Assembly: GCF_029168945.1 (NCBI RefSeq)
Contig: NC_083602.1
Coordinates: 43,399,442 to 43,463,441 of the forward strand
Direction of reading: 5' to 3'
Length of the DNA: 64,000 nt
From: Cannabis sativa
Taxonomy: Eukaryota > Streptophyta > Magnoliopsida > Rosales > Cannabaceae
In this document: piece by piece, positions 10,666 through 21,831 of the stretch
How the letters are laid out: each line of letters starts with the position of its first letter
Numbering within the stretch: position 1 is the stretch's first letter
Notes under the pieces: model-generated
The model's database searches: none
What the model saw: the letters and a program-made list of their open reading frames with translations, nothing else
What the model was told of the DNA's origin: nothing
Made by a program: the position numbers and the translations under genes

Positions 10666-12937
10666 TGTAAAGCCCGCTTAGTTAATTTGGAAATTATCAG
10701 TTGTTTATGATTAATTATGAAATTATTTATAGCTATTTAAATAATTTATTACTGTTATTTATGGAATTCAGAAATGCATGGTTATGTTATTCAGTAGTTT
10801 TCATATTTTGCATTTCCGGTGCCCGGTATTTTGAAACTCGGCGTTTGGCTCAGTAGAAATCACAACTTAGTATGTTAGTAGTTTGGGGACGGGTTTTAGA
10901 CATTGGGAATGTCGGGAATGGCCGGGAATTTAGAATTTCCCAAAAATACCCCTTTAGTATGATTTATGTGGTTTTATGGTGGAGGGGCAAAATGGTCTTT
11001 TTGCCCAATTAGTGTTTTGTCTTATGTGAGTTATTAAATGGAATAAATGTTTAATTTAATGGATTATTTATGGCTGAAATGAAATAATATATGTGATTTG
11101 TTTTCATTTATTCATTTTTCACAAAAAACACAAAGTTAGAAAGTTAGAAATTTTAAAGGAAAAGCTCTCTTTTCCTCTCCATTTCGGCTGGGTATTTGGG
11201 ATTCAAAGGCTGGGTTTTTCAAGCTTGATTCATCACATCTTTGGGAACTCTTGATTGTGGTATGTATTTCTTATTTGTCTTTCTTTGTTTTCTTGAAAAA
11301 AATGATGAATTATGGAGTGAAATGCATGCTTTTTGATGTTGTTCTTCTTGCTTGTGATTGTTGTTGTTTTTATGTTTAAAATGTTGAATTAATTATGTTT
11401 AGTTAGGTTGAAATGCATGCTAGTTGTTCTTGCTTGAGTTGGTTAATTTTCTTGTTAAGAAGCTAAGGTTTTCAAGTAAAAAATTGAGAAATTGGTGGCT
11501 GTAGTTATTGCATGAATTAGGTTTTGTTTTTGCGGTGTTTCTATGCTTGATTATGTGATTCTAAGCTAGCTTTGAGGCTTGTGAGTGAGCTTTAGCCAAG
11601 TTTGAGTTTTAACTCAAAGCTTGGAGCTCACATGGTGATTTTTGTTTCTGAGTATTCTGGGTTGTTTTGAGGCCTTAGAAATGTTCTAGGGAAGGTTTAG
11701 AACAGGTCTGGAAAGTTTGACACAATTTGGGGTTGAATTGGTCGAGTTATGAAAATTTGATGTTCTTTGCGAGGAACCGGAATTCGGTTGTGCATCCGGA
11801 ATTCGGATGGGGGTCCCGAATTTCCGAACCGGAATTCGGTTGGGGAATTTTCGAGACCCGTGTTTTTCCTCGTTTTTATGTTTTAAGGGGTATTGCCATG
11901 CTTTTTATCGATAGGGAAACTTTTAGTTCCTAGTTTAAGTCCCCGGGAAGTGATTTAGTGTATCACTTATAGCGTTGTGATTTTTATGGTTTAGGAGCCG
12001 ATGTCCGCCGCTCGGCTAAAGTTCCGATCGGAGTTGGCCAAGCACACCCGAATTCGGAATCCGAGTAAGATTAGTATAACGGTATGCATATGTAGATTAC
12101 ATGTTTAGCGTGCATGTAGGAAGCCTATTAGATTACATTAGTTGTATGTTGGCTTCGAACCATCCAACCTGTCACGTCGGTACAGCCGGAGTATGACCAA
12201 GAATGGGTTTGACCGGTTTGACCGATCAGCCGACACTTGGTTGGTGGTTCCGTGCTATTGACGTATCCGTCGGTACGAGTGGAGTATGACCGACGGCGGA
12301 GTATGACCGGTTCGGCCGTCGGGAGGATATAGTAACACGTCGGTACAGCCGGAGTATGACCGGCGACGGTATGACCGGTTCGACCGATCGAGTTGTTACG
12401 TGTCAATAGTACCGTCCCTATGAACGTTTAGAACTCGGTACCATGTTGGACATGGCAGTAGTGGCTCAGTTCCATGTTGGACATGGCAGTAGCGGGACTC
12501 AGTATCGTGTTGGACACGGCAGTTAGAATTATGTATGAGTATTATTATACTTTTCTTACTGAGTCTGTCGACTCACAGATCTACGTTTATGTGTAGGTAA
12601 AGGCAAGGCTAAAGCTGATGGACCGTGAGCGAGCTTGTGAAGATTGTACATGTCGGGGCGGTTAGGCCTAAAGCGTACGATCATCGGGACAGCGAGGCTG
12701 ATTTTTGTAACTGGTCGTTAGACGACTTTTATTTTATGTAACAGTTAAACAGTTAAATCTTTTTGTAAATGATTATAAGAGGGATCCCGAGTCTTTTGTA
12801 ATATTGTTTTATAAGTTTAATTAAAAAGCAAAATTTTAATTAATCACGTTTTTCCATAAACCTCGTTGATTAGCAACGAAATTTGCCTGATACGTTTAAA
12901 AATCACGTAATACGCCTAAGTTAGTTAGGGTGTTACA
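10666..12937 (+). repeat. 5' LTR of gypsy 1
   Basis: Begins TGTAAAGCCCGC and ends GGGTGTTACA. It is nearly the same as 17901-20162. Differences include an extra roughly 33-bp unit in this copy (the ATGTTGGACATGGCAGTAG repeat near 12440-12490). Many small changes also sit at CAG/CTG/CCGG sites in the 11765-12370 part. Confidence 0.95.
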
Positions 12938-12940
12938 ATT

Positions 12941-12953
12941 TGGTATCGTAGCC
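12941..12953 (+). other. Primer-binding site of gypsy 1
   Basis: TGGTATCGTAGCC begins three bases after the 5' LTR. It resembles the initiator-Met tRNA site (TGGTATCAGAGCC) with two adjacent differences. Confidence 0.75.
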
Positions 12954-13218
12954 GCGTGTTGTCTTCCGAAGATCGTCACGACATGTACAATCATCATCAG
13001 CAGTTAGCTCGTTTCACTGTTCAGTAAGCCTTTATTGCTTTAGTAGATTATTTTATTCAGTTATGAAAAAGAAAAGCCTGTTAGGAAGCATGTTAGTAGC
13101 CTGATAGTAGAATAGACGCATGTTTCGTTTTTAATTTCCAAATTAAGCGGCATTAGTAAGCTCTCCTTGAATACGACCTGATATGCCAACTCTTGGTTTC
13201 GCAGGCGGTTCTAATTAG

Positions 13219-14400
13219 ATGGACGCCAGGCGGACCACCAGGAGTCAGGGCAACTCAGTGGGGTCGAATCAAGGTCAGGGAGCTCAGTTTCCCCACTCGT
13301 TAGGGGGCCGAGGTAGAGGTCCCCGAGGCGGGGCTCGTGGTCGGGGTGATGAGAACCCACCACGGGCTGCCCGAGCTCCCCGGCCGATCGGGGAGCCGGG
13401 TGGGAGTTACGGTTTGCGGAGATGCAAGCCCGGATAGAAGAACAAGACCTCGAGATTCAGAGGTTGAGACAGCAGGGTGCTCCTGCAGTTCCAGTGCCCG
13501 TAGTTCCAGTGGCACCTGCCCCTGCTGCCCAGGCCGAGATTGTGGTGGCGGCCCATAGATTGGAACCATTGTATGAGCGGTTCCGGAAGCAAGCACCTCC
13601 GGTTTTCCTGGGAGGTCCGGACGTGATGAAAGCCGAGCAGTGGCTGACGGTGATCACCAAGATTTTGAACTTCATGGGTGTCACCGGTAACGACAGAGTG
13701 GTGTGCGCCACATTTCAGTTCTAGGAGGACGCTCTGGTATGGTGGGACATGGTGTCTCAGATCCATGACGTCACCACCATGACCTGGGAAAGGTTCCAGG
13801 AACTCTTTAATGCGAAATACTACAACGAGGCGGTCAGAAGCGCCAAGAGGAAAGAGTTCGCTCACTTGACCCAGCGTGAGAATATGAGCGTCACTGAGTA
13901 TACGACTCAGTTTGATCGGTTGGCGAGGTTAGCCTCGGGAATTGTGCCAACCGACTTCAGTAAGAAGGAGAAGTATCTGGACGGGTTGAATGCCAAGATC
14001 AGGCATGATCTGATGATTACCACGGATGACAGCACCAACTATGCTCAGATGGTGGAGAAGGCACTGGGAGTTGAGGGCGCAGTTGGGTGCATGTCAGAAT
14101 CAGCCAGTACTCCGGTGAGTGGCGGAGCTCCTACCCCTCCTGCATCAGGCTATAGCAGGGGGAGTAGTGGTTCGGCCATTGATCAGAGGAAGAGAGCACC
14201 CACTGCTTCCGTGGCTCGAGTCGAACAAAAGGTTCGGGGAACCGAACGAGGGAGTCGTCCTGGTGGTACTGAGACCCGATTCTCCTATCCCGAGTGCCCT
14301 AGCTGCAAGAGGCACCATCGGGGTGATTGCAAAGGTCAGGGATGCTTTCACTGTGGCATGCCCGAACACTTCAAGAGGGACTGTCCCCAGCTCCGATCAG
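13219..14400 (+). pseudogene. gag: gypsy 1 gag, frame-broken
   Basis: The start at 13219 (MDARRTTRSQG) opens an Arg/Gly-rich N-terminus. The frame shifts near 13405 and continues in the 13422 frame. A TAG at 13722-13724 interrupts the conserved capsid region, and the same frame goes on from 13725. The retrotransposon-gag domain spans about 13600-14040. Two Cys-rich fingers follow, numbered from 13749: a CX2CX3HHX3C-like cluster at 183-194 and a CX2CX4HX4C knuckle with Cys199, Cys202, His207 and Cys212. The protein would coat the element RNA in cytoplasmic particles. The same protein is found, decayed differently, in gypsy 2. Confidence 0.9.
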
Positions 14401-14429
14401 AGGCACCGAGAGCTCCAGCGATACCCACT

Positions 14430-16300
14430 CCAGCCAGGGTATTCGCTATCACGCAGGCTGATGCAGATGCCAGCCCATCAGTTGTCACAGGTCAGCTATC
14501 TATTAACAACTCGCTATATTTAGTACTGTTTGATTCTGGGGCTACACATTCTTATGTGGCGGCCAGAGTCTTTAGTAAATTGGGTAGACCCTATGATAGA
14601 TATGAATCAGGGTTTGGAACCCTGTTACCTGGCGGAGAATTGGTTATCTCCAATAGGTGGATTAGGTCTATGCCAATCAGGATAGACGGTAGAGAGTTAA
14701 GTGCTGATCTGATAGAGATGAGTTTAGTCGAATTCGATATTATTTTAGGAATGGATTTCCTATCTAAATATTCGGCGAGCATTGATTGTAAAAGGAAGAT
14801 GGTGATCTTCCAACCGGAAAGTGAAGAACCGTTTGTATTTGTTGGTTCGGTTCAGGGATCTCAGATCCCGGTGATCTCGGCTATGTCAGCGAGAGAATTG
14901 TTGTACGGCGGTTGCTTAGGGTTTCTGGCCGTGGTGGTGGACACCACTCGGCCAGATACCATTCGGCCAGAAGACATCAGGGTGGTTCGGGAATTTTTGG
15001 ATGTTTTTCCCGAAGAACTTCCAGGGTTACCACCTCAGCGGGAGATTGACTTTGTGATTGACTTGGCACCAGGGGTGGAACCGGTTTCCAAAGCCCCGTA
15101 TAGAATGGCTCCAGCTGAACTTAAGGAATTAAAGATTCAGCTCCAAGGGTTGCTTGACATAGGGTTCATTCGGCCCAAGTGTGTCACCCCCTGGGAGCCC
15201 CGGTTTTATTCGTCAAGAAGAAGGATGGATCTATGAGGATGTGCATCGACTACAGGGAGTTGAACAAGCTGACGGTAAAGAATAAATATCCATTACCTAG
15301 GATCGATGACTTGTTCGATCAGCTTCAGGGGAAGACAGTCTTTTCTAAGATTGATCTCCGTTCGGGTTATCATCAGTTGAGAATCCGAGAGGAGGACATT
15401 CCAAAGACGGCCTTCCGCACTAGGTATGGACATTATGAATTTTTGGTTATGTCATTCGGACTAACCAATGCTCCCGCAAAGATTCATGGACACGATGAAT
15501 AGAGTATTCAAGGATTTCCTCGATATCCGTGTGATTGTGTTTATCGACGACATCCTCGTGTACTCTCGATCGGAAAGAGGAGCATGAGTTACATCTTCGG
15601 ATGGTACCGCAACGGCTTCGAGAACATAAGCTCTATGCCAAGTTCAAGAAATGTGAGTTCCGGCTATCTCAAGTGTCCTTCCTAGGGCACATTGTGAGTA
15701 AAGACGGGATCAAGGTGGATCCCGGGAAGATCGAATCCGTCAGGGATTGGCCGAGACCGAAGACAGTGACAGAGATCAGAAGCTTCTTGGGTTTAGCTGG
15801 GTACTACCGTAGGTTCGTTGAAGGGTTCTCTAAAATTTCAATGCCCCTAACTGAGCTTACAAAGAAGAATTAGCGGTTTATCTGGTCAGATAAATGTGAA
15901 GCTAGTTTTCAGGAGCTGAAACAGAGGTTGATTACTGCTCCAGTGCTAGCTTTGCCTTCGGACAAGGAGAAGTTCGTAGTATATTGCGACGCATCCAAAC
16001 AGGGTTTGGGGTGTGTATTGATGCAAGCCGATCGGGTCATCGCCTATGCCTCCCGTCAGTTAAAGGATTATGAACAGCGATACCCGACTCATGATCTAGA
16101 ATTGGCCGCAGTGGTTTTTGCACTGAAGATTTGGCGGCATTACCTTTATGGAGAGAAGTGTGAGATCTATACCGACCATAAAAGTCTCAAGTATTTCTTT
16201 ACTCGAGAAGATTTGAACATGAGACAAAGGCGTTGGTTGGAATTAGTGAAGGATTACGATTGTGAGATCCTCTATCATCCGGAAAAGCCAATGTAGTGGC
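14430..16300 (+). pseudogene. pol: gypsy 1 protease, reverse transcriptase and RNase H, frame-broken
   Basis: The protease active site FDSGATHS is at residues 261-268 of the 13749 frame. RT starts near 15020. The frame changes near 15175, 15480 and 15575, and a TAG ends the frame at 15871-15873. The catalytic FIDD box (the gypsy form of YVDD) is at about 15540-15552. RNase H spans about 15960-16290, with the CDASKQGLG and YTDHKSL motifs, and the frame shifts again near 16290. Together these enzymes would process the polyprotein and copy RNA to DNA. As written, none can be made whole. Confidence 0.92.
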
Positions 16301-17899
16301 CGATGCCCCGAGCGTAAAGGGTCCCGGGCAAGTAGCTAGTATGGTTCAGATCTCACCTCAGCTAGCAGAGGATATGGTTAGATCCAGCATTGAGTTTGTG
16401 ATAGGTCAGCTTCACAACTTAACGCTGCAATCTGACCTGTTGGAAAGAATAAAAGTCGCTCAGATGACAGATCCGGAGTTAGTAAAGATCCGAGATGAGG
16501 TGTTGGCTGGTCAAGCCAAGGACTTTTCAGTGTCAGACAGTGGGATGCTTTTATATAAAGCCAGGGTTTGTGTTCCGAATAGTGTGGAACTTATAAATGA
16601 GATCTTTGAGGAGGCTCATTCTACCCCGTATTCTCTGCATCCCGGCACCACTAAGATGTACCAAGATTTGAAACCGTACTTCTGGTGGAGCGGTATGAAG
16701 AAGAATTTGGTAGAATTCATATCGAGATGCCTCACTTGTCAGCAGATTAAGGCTGAACATCAGAGACCAGCAGGGTTGTTACAGCCTCTAACCCTACCAG
16801 AATGGAAATGGGAGGATATCACGATGGATTTTGTGGTCGGGTTACCTAGGACCACGGGTTTATTTGATTCCATCTGGGTAGTGGTGGATCGATTTACGAA
16901 ATCTGCTAATTTTCTGCCGGTTAGAACAACATTTTCAGTGGATCAGTTGGCAGAACTGTATGTCAGAGAGATAGTAAGACTTCATGGGGTACCGAAGTCT
17001 ATAGTTTCGGACAGGGATCCGAAGTTTACCTCCAAATTTTGGCAAAGTTTGCAACGGGCAATGGGTACGAAGCTGAAATTCAGTACAGCATTCCATCCTC
17101 AGACAGATGGTCAGTCCGAAAGGACAATTCAGATATTGGAGGATATGTTGAGAGCCTGTGTTATGGACTTTGAAGGCTCATGGAATAAGTATCTACCATT
17201 GATAGAATTTTCTTACAACAACAGTTATCAGAGTACGATAGGGATGGCTCCCTATGAACTGTTGTACGGTAGGAAATGTAGATCCCCTATCCATTGGGAT
17301 GAGACAGGGGAGAGGAAATACCTAGGTCCAGAGTCAGTTCAGCGGACCAATGAGGCGATAGAGAAGATAAAAGCTAGAATGCTTGCCTCACAGAGCAGAC
17401 AGAAGAGTTACGCGGTCAGAACGCAGAGATGTTGAGTTCCAAGTAGGGGAACATGTGTTTTTACGGGTATTTCTGATGAAGGGGATTAAACGTTTCGGGA
17501 AAAGAGGCAAGTTATGCCCTAGATTTACAGGACCTTTCGAGATTCTCGAGAAGATAGGTCAAGTGGCATATCGGTTAGCATTGCCTCCAGCCTTATCAGC
17601 AGTTCACAACGTATTCCATGTCTCGATGTTGAGAAAATACGTTTCAGATCCCTCTCATATACTCAGTTATGAGAGCCTTCAACATGTACCCAGACATGAC
17701 TTATGAGGAACAACTAGTGCAGATCCTGGATCGAAAGGATAAAGTCCTTCGGAATAAGACCATAGCATTGGTCAAGGTTCTCTGGAGAAACAGCAAGGTG
17801 GAGGAAGCCACTTGGGAGCTAGAGACAGATATGAGAGCTCAATATCCAGAGTTATTCAGGTTAGATTTCGGGGACGAAATCCTTTTAAGGGGGGGATAG
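16296..17899 (+). pseudogene. pol: gypsy 1 integrase with chromodomain-like C-terminus, frame-broken
   Basis: A 379-codon stretch holds the H2C2 zinc-binding region (HPGTTKMY ... CLTCQQIK). The integrase core follows, with Asp in TMDFVVGLP, Asp in VSDRDPKF and Glu in DGQSERTIQ. The frame shifts near 17405 and near 17690. The last part carries the GPFEILEKIG motif common after gypsy integrases, then a chromodomain-like segment (VLWRNSKVEEATWELE). This is the chromovirus signature and is thought to steer integration toward marked chromatin. The frame ends at 17899, just before the LTR. Confidence 0.92.
17887..17896 (+). other. Polypurine tract of gypsy 1
   Basis: AAGGGGGGGA lies four bases before the 3' LTR and overlaps the last codons of pol. 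Confidence 0.75.
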
Positions 17900-17900
17900 T

Positions 17901-20162
17901 TGTAAAGCCCGCTTAGTTAATTTGGAAATTATCAGTTGTTTATGATTAATTATGAAATTATTTATAGCTATTTAAATAATTTATTACTGTTATTTATGGA
18001 ATTCAGAAATGCATGGTTATGTTATTCAGTAGTTTTCATATTTTGCATTTCTGGTGCCCGGTATTTTGGAACTCGGCGTTTGGCTCAGTAGAAATCACAA
18101 CTTAGTATGTTAGTAGTTTGGGGACGGGTTTTAGACATTGGGAATGTCGGGAATGGCCGGGAATTTAGAATTTCCCAAAAATACCCCTTTAGTATGATTT
18201 ATGTGGTTTTATGGTGGAGGGGCAAAATGGTCTTTTTGCCCCATTAGTGTTTTGTCTTATGTGAGTTATTAAATGGAATAAATGTTTAATTTAATGGATT
18301 ATTTATGGCTGAAATGAAATAATATATGTGATTTGTTTTCATTTATTCATTTTTCACAAAAAACACAAAGTTAGAAAGTTAGAAATTTTAAAGGAAAAGC
18401 TCTCTTTTCCTCTCCATTTCGGCTGGGTATTTGGGATTCAAAGGCTGGGTTTTTCAAGCTTGATTCATCACATCTTTGGGAACTCTTGATTGTGGTATGT
18501 ATTTCTTATTTGTCTTTCTTTGTTTTCTTGAAAAAAATGATGAATTATGGAGTGAAATGCATGCTTTTTGATGTTATTCTTTGTTGCTTGTGATTGTTGT
18601 TGTTTTTATGTTTAAAATGTTGAATTAATTATGTTTAGTTAGGTTGAAATGCATGCTAGTTGTTCTTGCTTGAGTTGGTTAATTTTCTTGTTAAGAAGCT
18701 AAGGTTTTCAAGTAAAAAATTGAGAAATTGGTGGCTGTAGTTATTGCATGAATTAGGTTTTGTTTTCTGCAGTGTTTCTATGCTTGATTATGTGATTCTA
18801 AGCTAGCTTTGAGGCTTGTGAGTGAGCTTTAGCCAAGTTTGAGTTTTAACTCAAAGCTTGGAGCTCACATGGTGATTTTTGTTTCTGAGTATTCTGGGTT
18901 GTTTTGAGGCCTTAGAAATGTTCTAGGGAAGGTTTAGAACAGGTCTGGAAAGTTTGAATCAATTTGGGGTTGAATTGGTCGAGTTATGAAAATTTGATGT
19001 TGCTGCCTGCGAGGAACCGGAATTCCGGTTGTGCATCCGGAATTCCGGATGGGGGTCCTGAATTTCCCAGAACCGGAATTCCGGTTGGGGAATTTTCAGA
19101 ACCCGTGTTTTTCCTCGTTTTTATGTTTTAAGGGGTATTGCCATGCTTTTTATCGATAGGGAAACTTTTAGTTCCTAGTTTAAGTCCCCGGGAAGTGATT
19201 TAGTGTATCACTTATAGCGTTGTGATTTTTATGGTTTAGGAGCCAGTAATCCGCCGCTCAGCTAAAGTTCCGATCGGAGTTGACGCACACCTGAATTCGG
19301 AATCCAGGTAAGATTAGTATAACAGTATGCATATGTAGATTACATGTTTAGCGTGCATGTAGGAAGCCTATTAGATTACATTAGTTGTATGTTGGCTTCG
19401 AACCATCCAACCCTGTCACGTCGGTACAGGCTGGAGTATGACCAGCAGCCGGGGTTTGACCGGTTTGACCGATCAGGCTGACACTTGGTTGGTGGTTCCG
19501 TGCTATTGACGTATCCCGTCGGTACAGGCTGGAGTATGACCAGCAGCCGGAGTATGACCGGTTCGACCGATCAGGAGGATATAGTAACACGTCGGTACAG
19601 GCTGGAGTATGACCAGCAGCCGGAGTATGACCGGTTCGACCGATCAGGTTGTTACGTGTCAATAGTACCGTCCCTATGAACGTTCAGAACTCAGTACCAT
19701 GTTGGACATGGCAGTAGCGGGACTCAGTATCGTGTTGGACACGGCAGTTAGAATTATGTATGAGTATTAGTATGCTTTTCTTACTGAGTCTGTCGACTCA
19801 CAGATCTACGTTTATGTGTAGGTAAAGGCAAGGCTAAAGCTGATGGACCGTGAGCGAGCTTGTGAAGATTGTACATGTCGGGGGGGTTAGGCCTAAAGCG
19901 TACGATCATCGGGACAGCGAGGCTGATTTTTGTAACTAGTCGTTAGACGACTTTTATTTTATGTAACAGTTAAACAGTTAAATCTTTTTGTAAATGATTT
20001 TATAATCGGGATCCCGAGTCTTTTGTAATATTATTTTATAAGTTTAATTAAAAAGCAAAATTTTAATTAATCACGTTTTTCTATAAACCTCGTTGATTAG
20101 CAACGAGCTGCACAGTACGTTTGAAAATCACGTAATACGCCTAAGTTAGTTAGGGTGTTACA
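17901..20162 (+). repeat. 3' LTR of gypsy 1
   Basis: Begins TGTAAAGCCCGC and ends GTGTTACA, followed by target duplication GTTAA (20163-20167). It matches the 5' LTR closely over its whole length. Confidence 0.95.
19416..19652. repeat. Tandem repeat inside gypsy 1 LTR
   Basis: Three units of roughly 85 bp each start with CGTCGGTACAGGCTGGAGT, then GACC-rich text and CCGGTT(T/C)GACCGATCAGG. The matching array in the 5' LTR is at about 12172-12390. Each unit contains short inverted GACCGGT/CCGATC-type segments. Long minus-strand open frames over the arrays are by-products of this periodicity. Confidence 0.8.
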
Positions 20163-20167
20163 GTTAA

Positions 20168-21340
20168 TCTCTCTGAAATTATTTTTCTTTTTTTTTCCTT
20201 AATTTTCTCAATTTTTTTAATACTTTATTAAAGTATAAATTTACAAATTAATATTTTACTATTATTTTAATAAATCTTCTATAAAAATATCTATCTTAAA
20301 TTAATTATTTTTTAAAAAACACATAATAATAAATATAATTATAAATTAATTAATTATTCGATTATTTATATAGATATGTATTTATAGCTATATATATGTG
20401 TGATGTTTTTTTTACAGGTGTGAGATTAAGTAGAAGAAGAAACAGGTATGAGATTATGAATAATTTTTTTTTTTTTTTATAATGTATTATTTTTATATTC
20501 CAATCATATAAATTTGATGTCAACAGTTCCTATTTATATCCTCAAATTTCTAAACTTAACACTCAATTTGCTGTTCTGTTAGTTGATCAATAAAGTGCCA
20601 CATGTTAATATAGTATTGGCCAAACTAATAATTTTTTTTTTAAAAAAAAGAATTTGAAAAAAACAAAAAAATAACTAAAATAACTTCATAATATTCAAAA
20701 AAAAAATATTATATACATATTAAATGAAATAAAAATTAATTTTTCCAACTTCTTCCAGCCATATTATCTTTACAGATTAACAATAAATATTTTTTTTGTA
20801 TACGGAGATCAACAATAAACTTTGATTCTCGATTCAAATGTTATTTTCATATATTTAAAATTTTCATTCCATAAACTTTCTACTAATATTTTTCAATCAA
20901 TGAAACGAAAAGACAAACTTGAATTCCCGTATGAAAAATTAAACTTCCAGTCCTAATAATCAATAAAAACAACATTAAATTTTAAGCTCTCAAAATCTAT
21001 AAAAATAAATAAATAAATAAAAACAGATCTCATAAATACAAACTTAAACATTAGAACTCCAATAAAACACTAAAACTCAAACATTAAAAACACACACAAT
21101 AAAATTCGAACTCAAAACTTAACAAACACTTCAGAATAAAAACTAAACCATAAATGAGAATTTATTTATTATTTTTCGAATTTTTGTATTTATTAGCAAC
21201 AAATTTAATATTTTAAGTATTTATGTAATAAATTTTTTAATAGTAAAGTTAAAATTTTAATACAATTTTATTAAGTAATTATCATTAATTGATTTATATA
21301 ATTTATTTTTAATATATAATTTAAAATATTTTATATATTC
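20168..21340. other. AT-rich non-genic stretch
   Basis: No gene is seen. The region is rich in A/T runs and short AAATAAAT repeats. It probably belongs to the same Helitron-like sequence into which gypsy 1 was inserted, because it ends in a Helitron-type hairpin. Confidence 0.5.
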
Positions 21341-21366
21341 ACCGCTAAGCGCGGGATGTTTACTAA
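21341..21366 (+). mobile_element. Helitron-like 3' terminus (copy 4)
   Basis: ACCGCTAAGCGCGGG forms a short CCGC/GCGG-type hairpin. CTAA (21363-21366) and T follow twelve bases later, matching the CTRR-T rule. The 5' end may be near 10632-10660, which would make gypsy 1 nested in this Helitron. That pairing is inference. Confidence 0.5.
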
Positions 21367-21378
21367 TTATCACTAAAC

Positions 21379-21394
21379 AAAATAAAACCTCCTC
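21379..21394. repeat. Target-site duplication of LINE-type insertion (left)
   Basis: AAAATAAAACCTCCTC is repeated exactly at 23994-24009. A 16-bp duplication is in the normal range for target-primed LINE insertion. Confidence 0.8.
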
Positions 21395-21434
21395 TATTTT
21401 TCTCTGTTTGTCACAAAAATCTCTCTCTGCTTAT

Positions 21435-21734
21435 TCAAATCTTACCCATTTGAAATTCTTTCTTGCCCTTTTCCGATTTCCTAGATTTCTTTCTCTTGGA
21501 AGGTGAAGCTCTAGAATTTGAATTTCTAGTCTGCTCATTAAACAACCAAACCTTTCCTATAATCATTGGAGCGTGGTGGTAGATAACTATGCCCACTACT
21601 ATACCAATAAACAAAGCAAGAGACAACGCAGTTGACCAATCAAATAAGTTACTCTTACTTAATATACTATCATGCCCAAGGGCCTTGGAGCTTCGAAAAA
21701 TTGAACGAAGCATCAAAGGAGAACAAGAATTCAC
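21435..21734 (-). other. Short open frame of unknown status (99 aa, one membrane segment)
   Basis: Read on the minus strand, it encodes a 99-aa peptide with a hydrophobic stretch (STALSLALFIGIVVGIVI) followed by a basic linker (SPSKRKKSRKSEKGKK). The layout of membrane span plus Lys/Arg-rich linker faintly recalls the juxtamembrane region of plant IRE1 kinases, but no kinase follows. It may be a captured exon fragment or chance. No promoter or neighbouring exon was found. Confidence 0.25.
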
Positions 21735-21775
21735 CCAAGTTCAAGGTAATCCTACCTCTTATTCTTAATTTTTTC

Positions 21776-21776
<1 letters not shown>

Positions 21777-21830
<54 letters not shown>

Positions 21831-21831
21831 T
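21777..21831. repeat. (ATT)n microsatellite
   Basis: About eighteen uninterrupted ATT/TTA units. Confidence 0.95.

Larger units (their letters stand above)
10666..20162 (+). mobile_element. Complete Ty3/gypsy chromovirus-type retrotransposon (gypsy 1)
   Basis: The 9.5 kb element has two LTRs of 2272 and 2262 bp, a primer-binding site, gag, protease, RT, RNase H, integrase, a C-terminal chromodomain-like end, a polypurine tract and a 5-bp target duplication. Integrase after RNase H places it in Ty3/gypsy. The long LTRs, the single gag-pol and the chromodomain-like end suggest the Tekay/Del clade. The LTRs are highly alike, which suggests a recent insertion. Yet the gag-pol frame is broken by about seven shifts and two stops. 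Confidence 0.95.

Noticed and set aside
12128..12406. Minus-strand frames in the gypsy 1 LTRs (also 19381-19662)
   Set aside because: They arise from the tandem repeat in the LTR and have no family resemblance.
13300..13865. Minus-strand frames over gypsy 1 gag
   Set aside because: Antisense shadows of a clear gag region.
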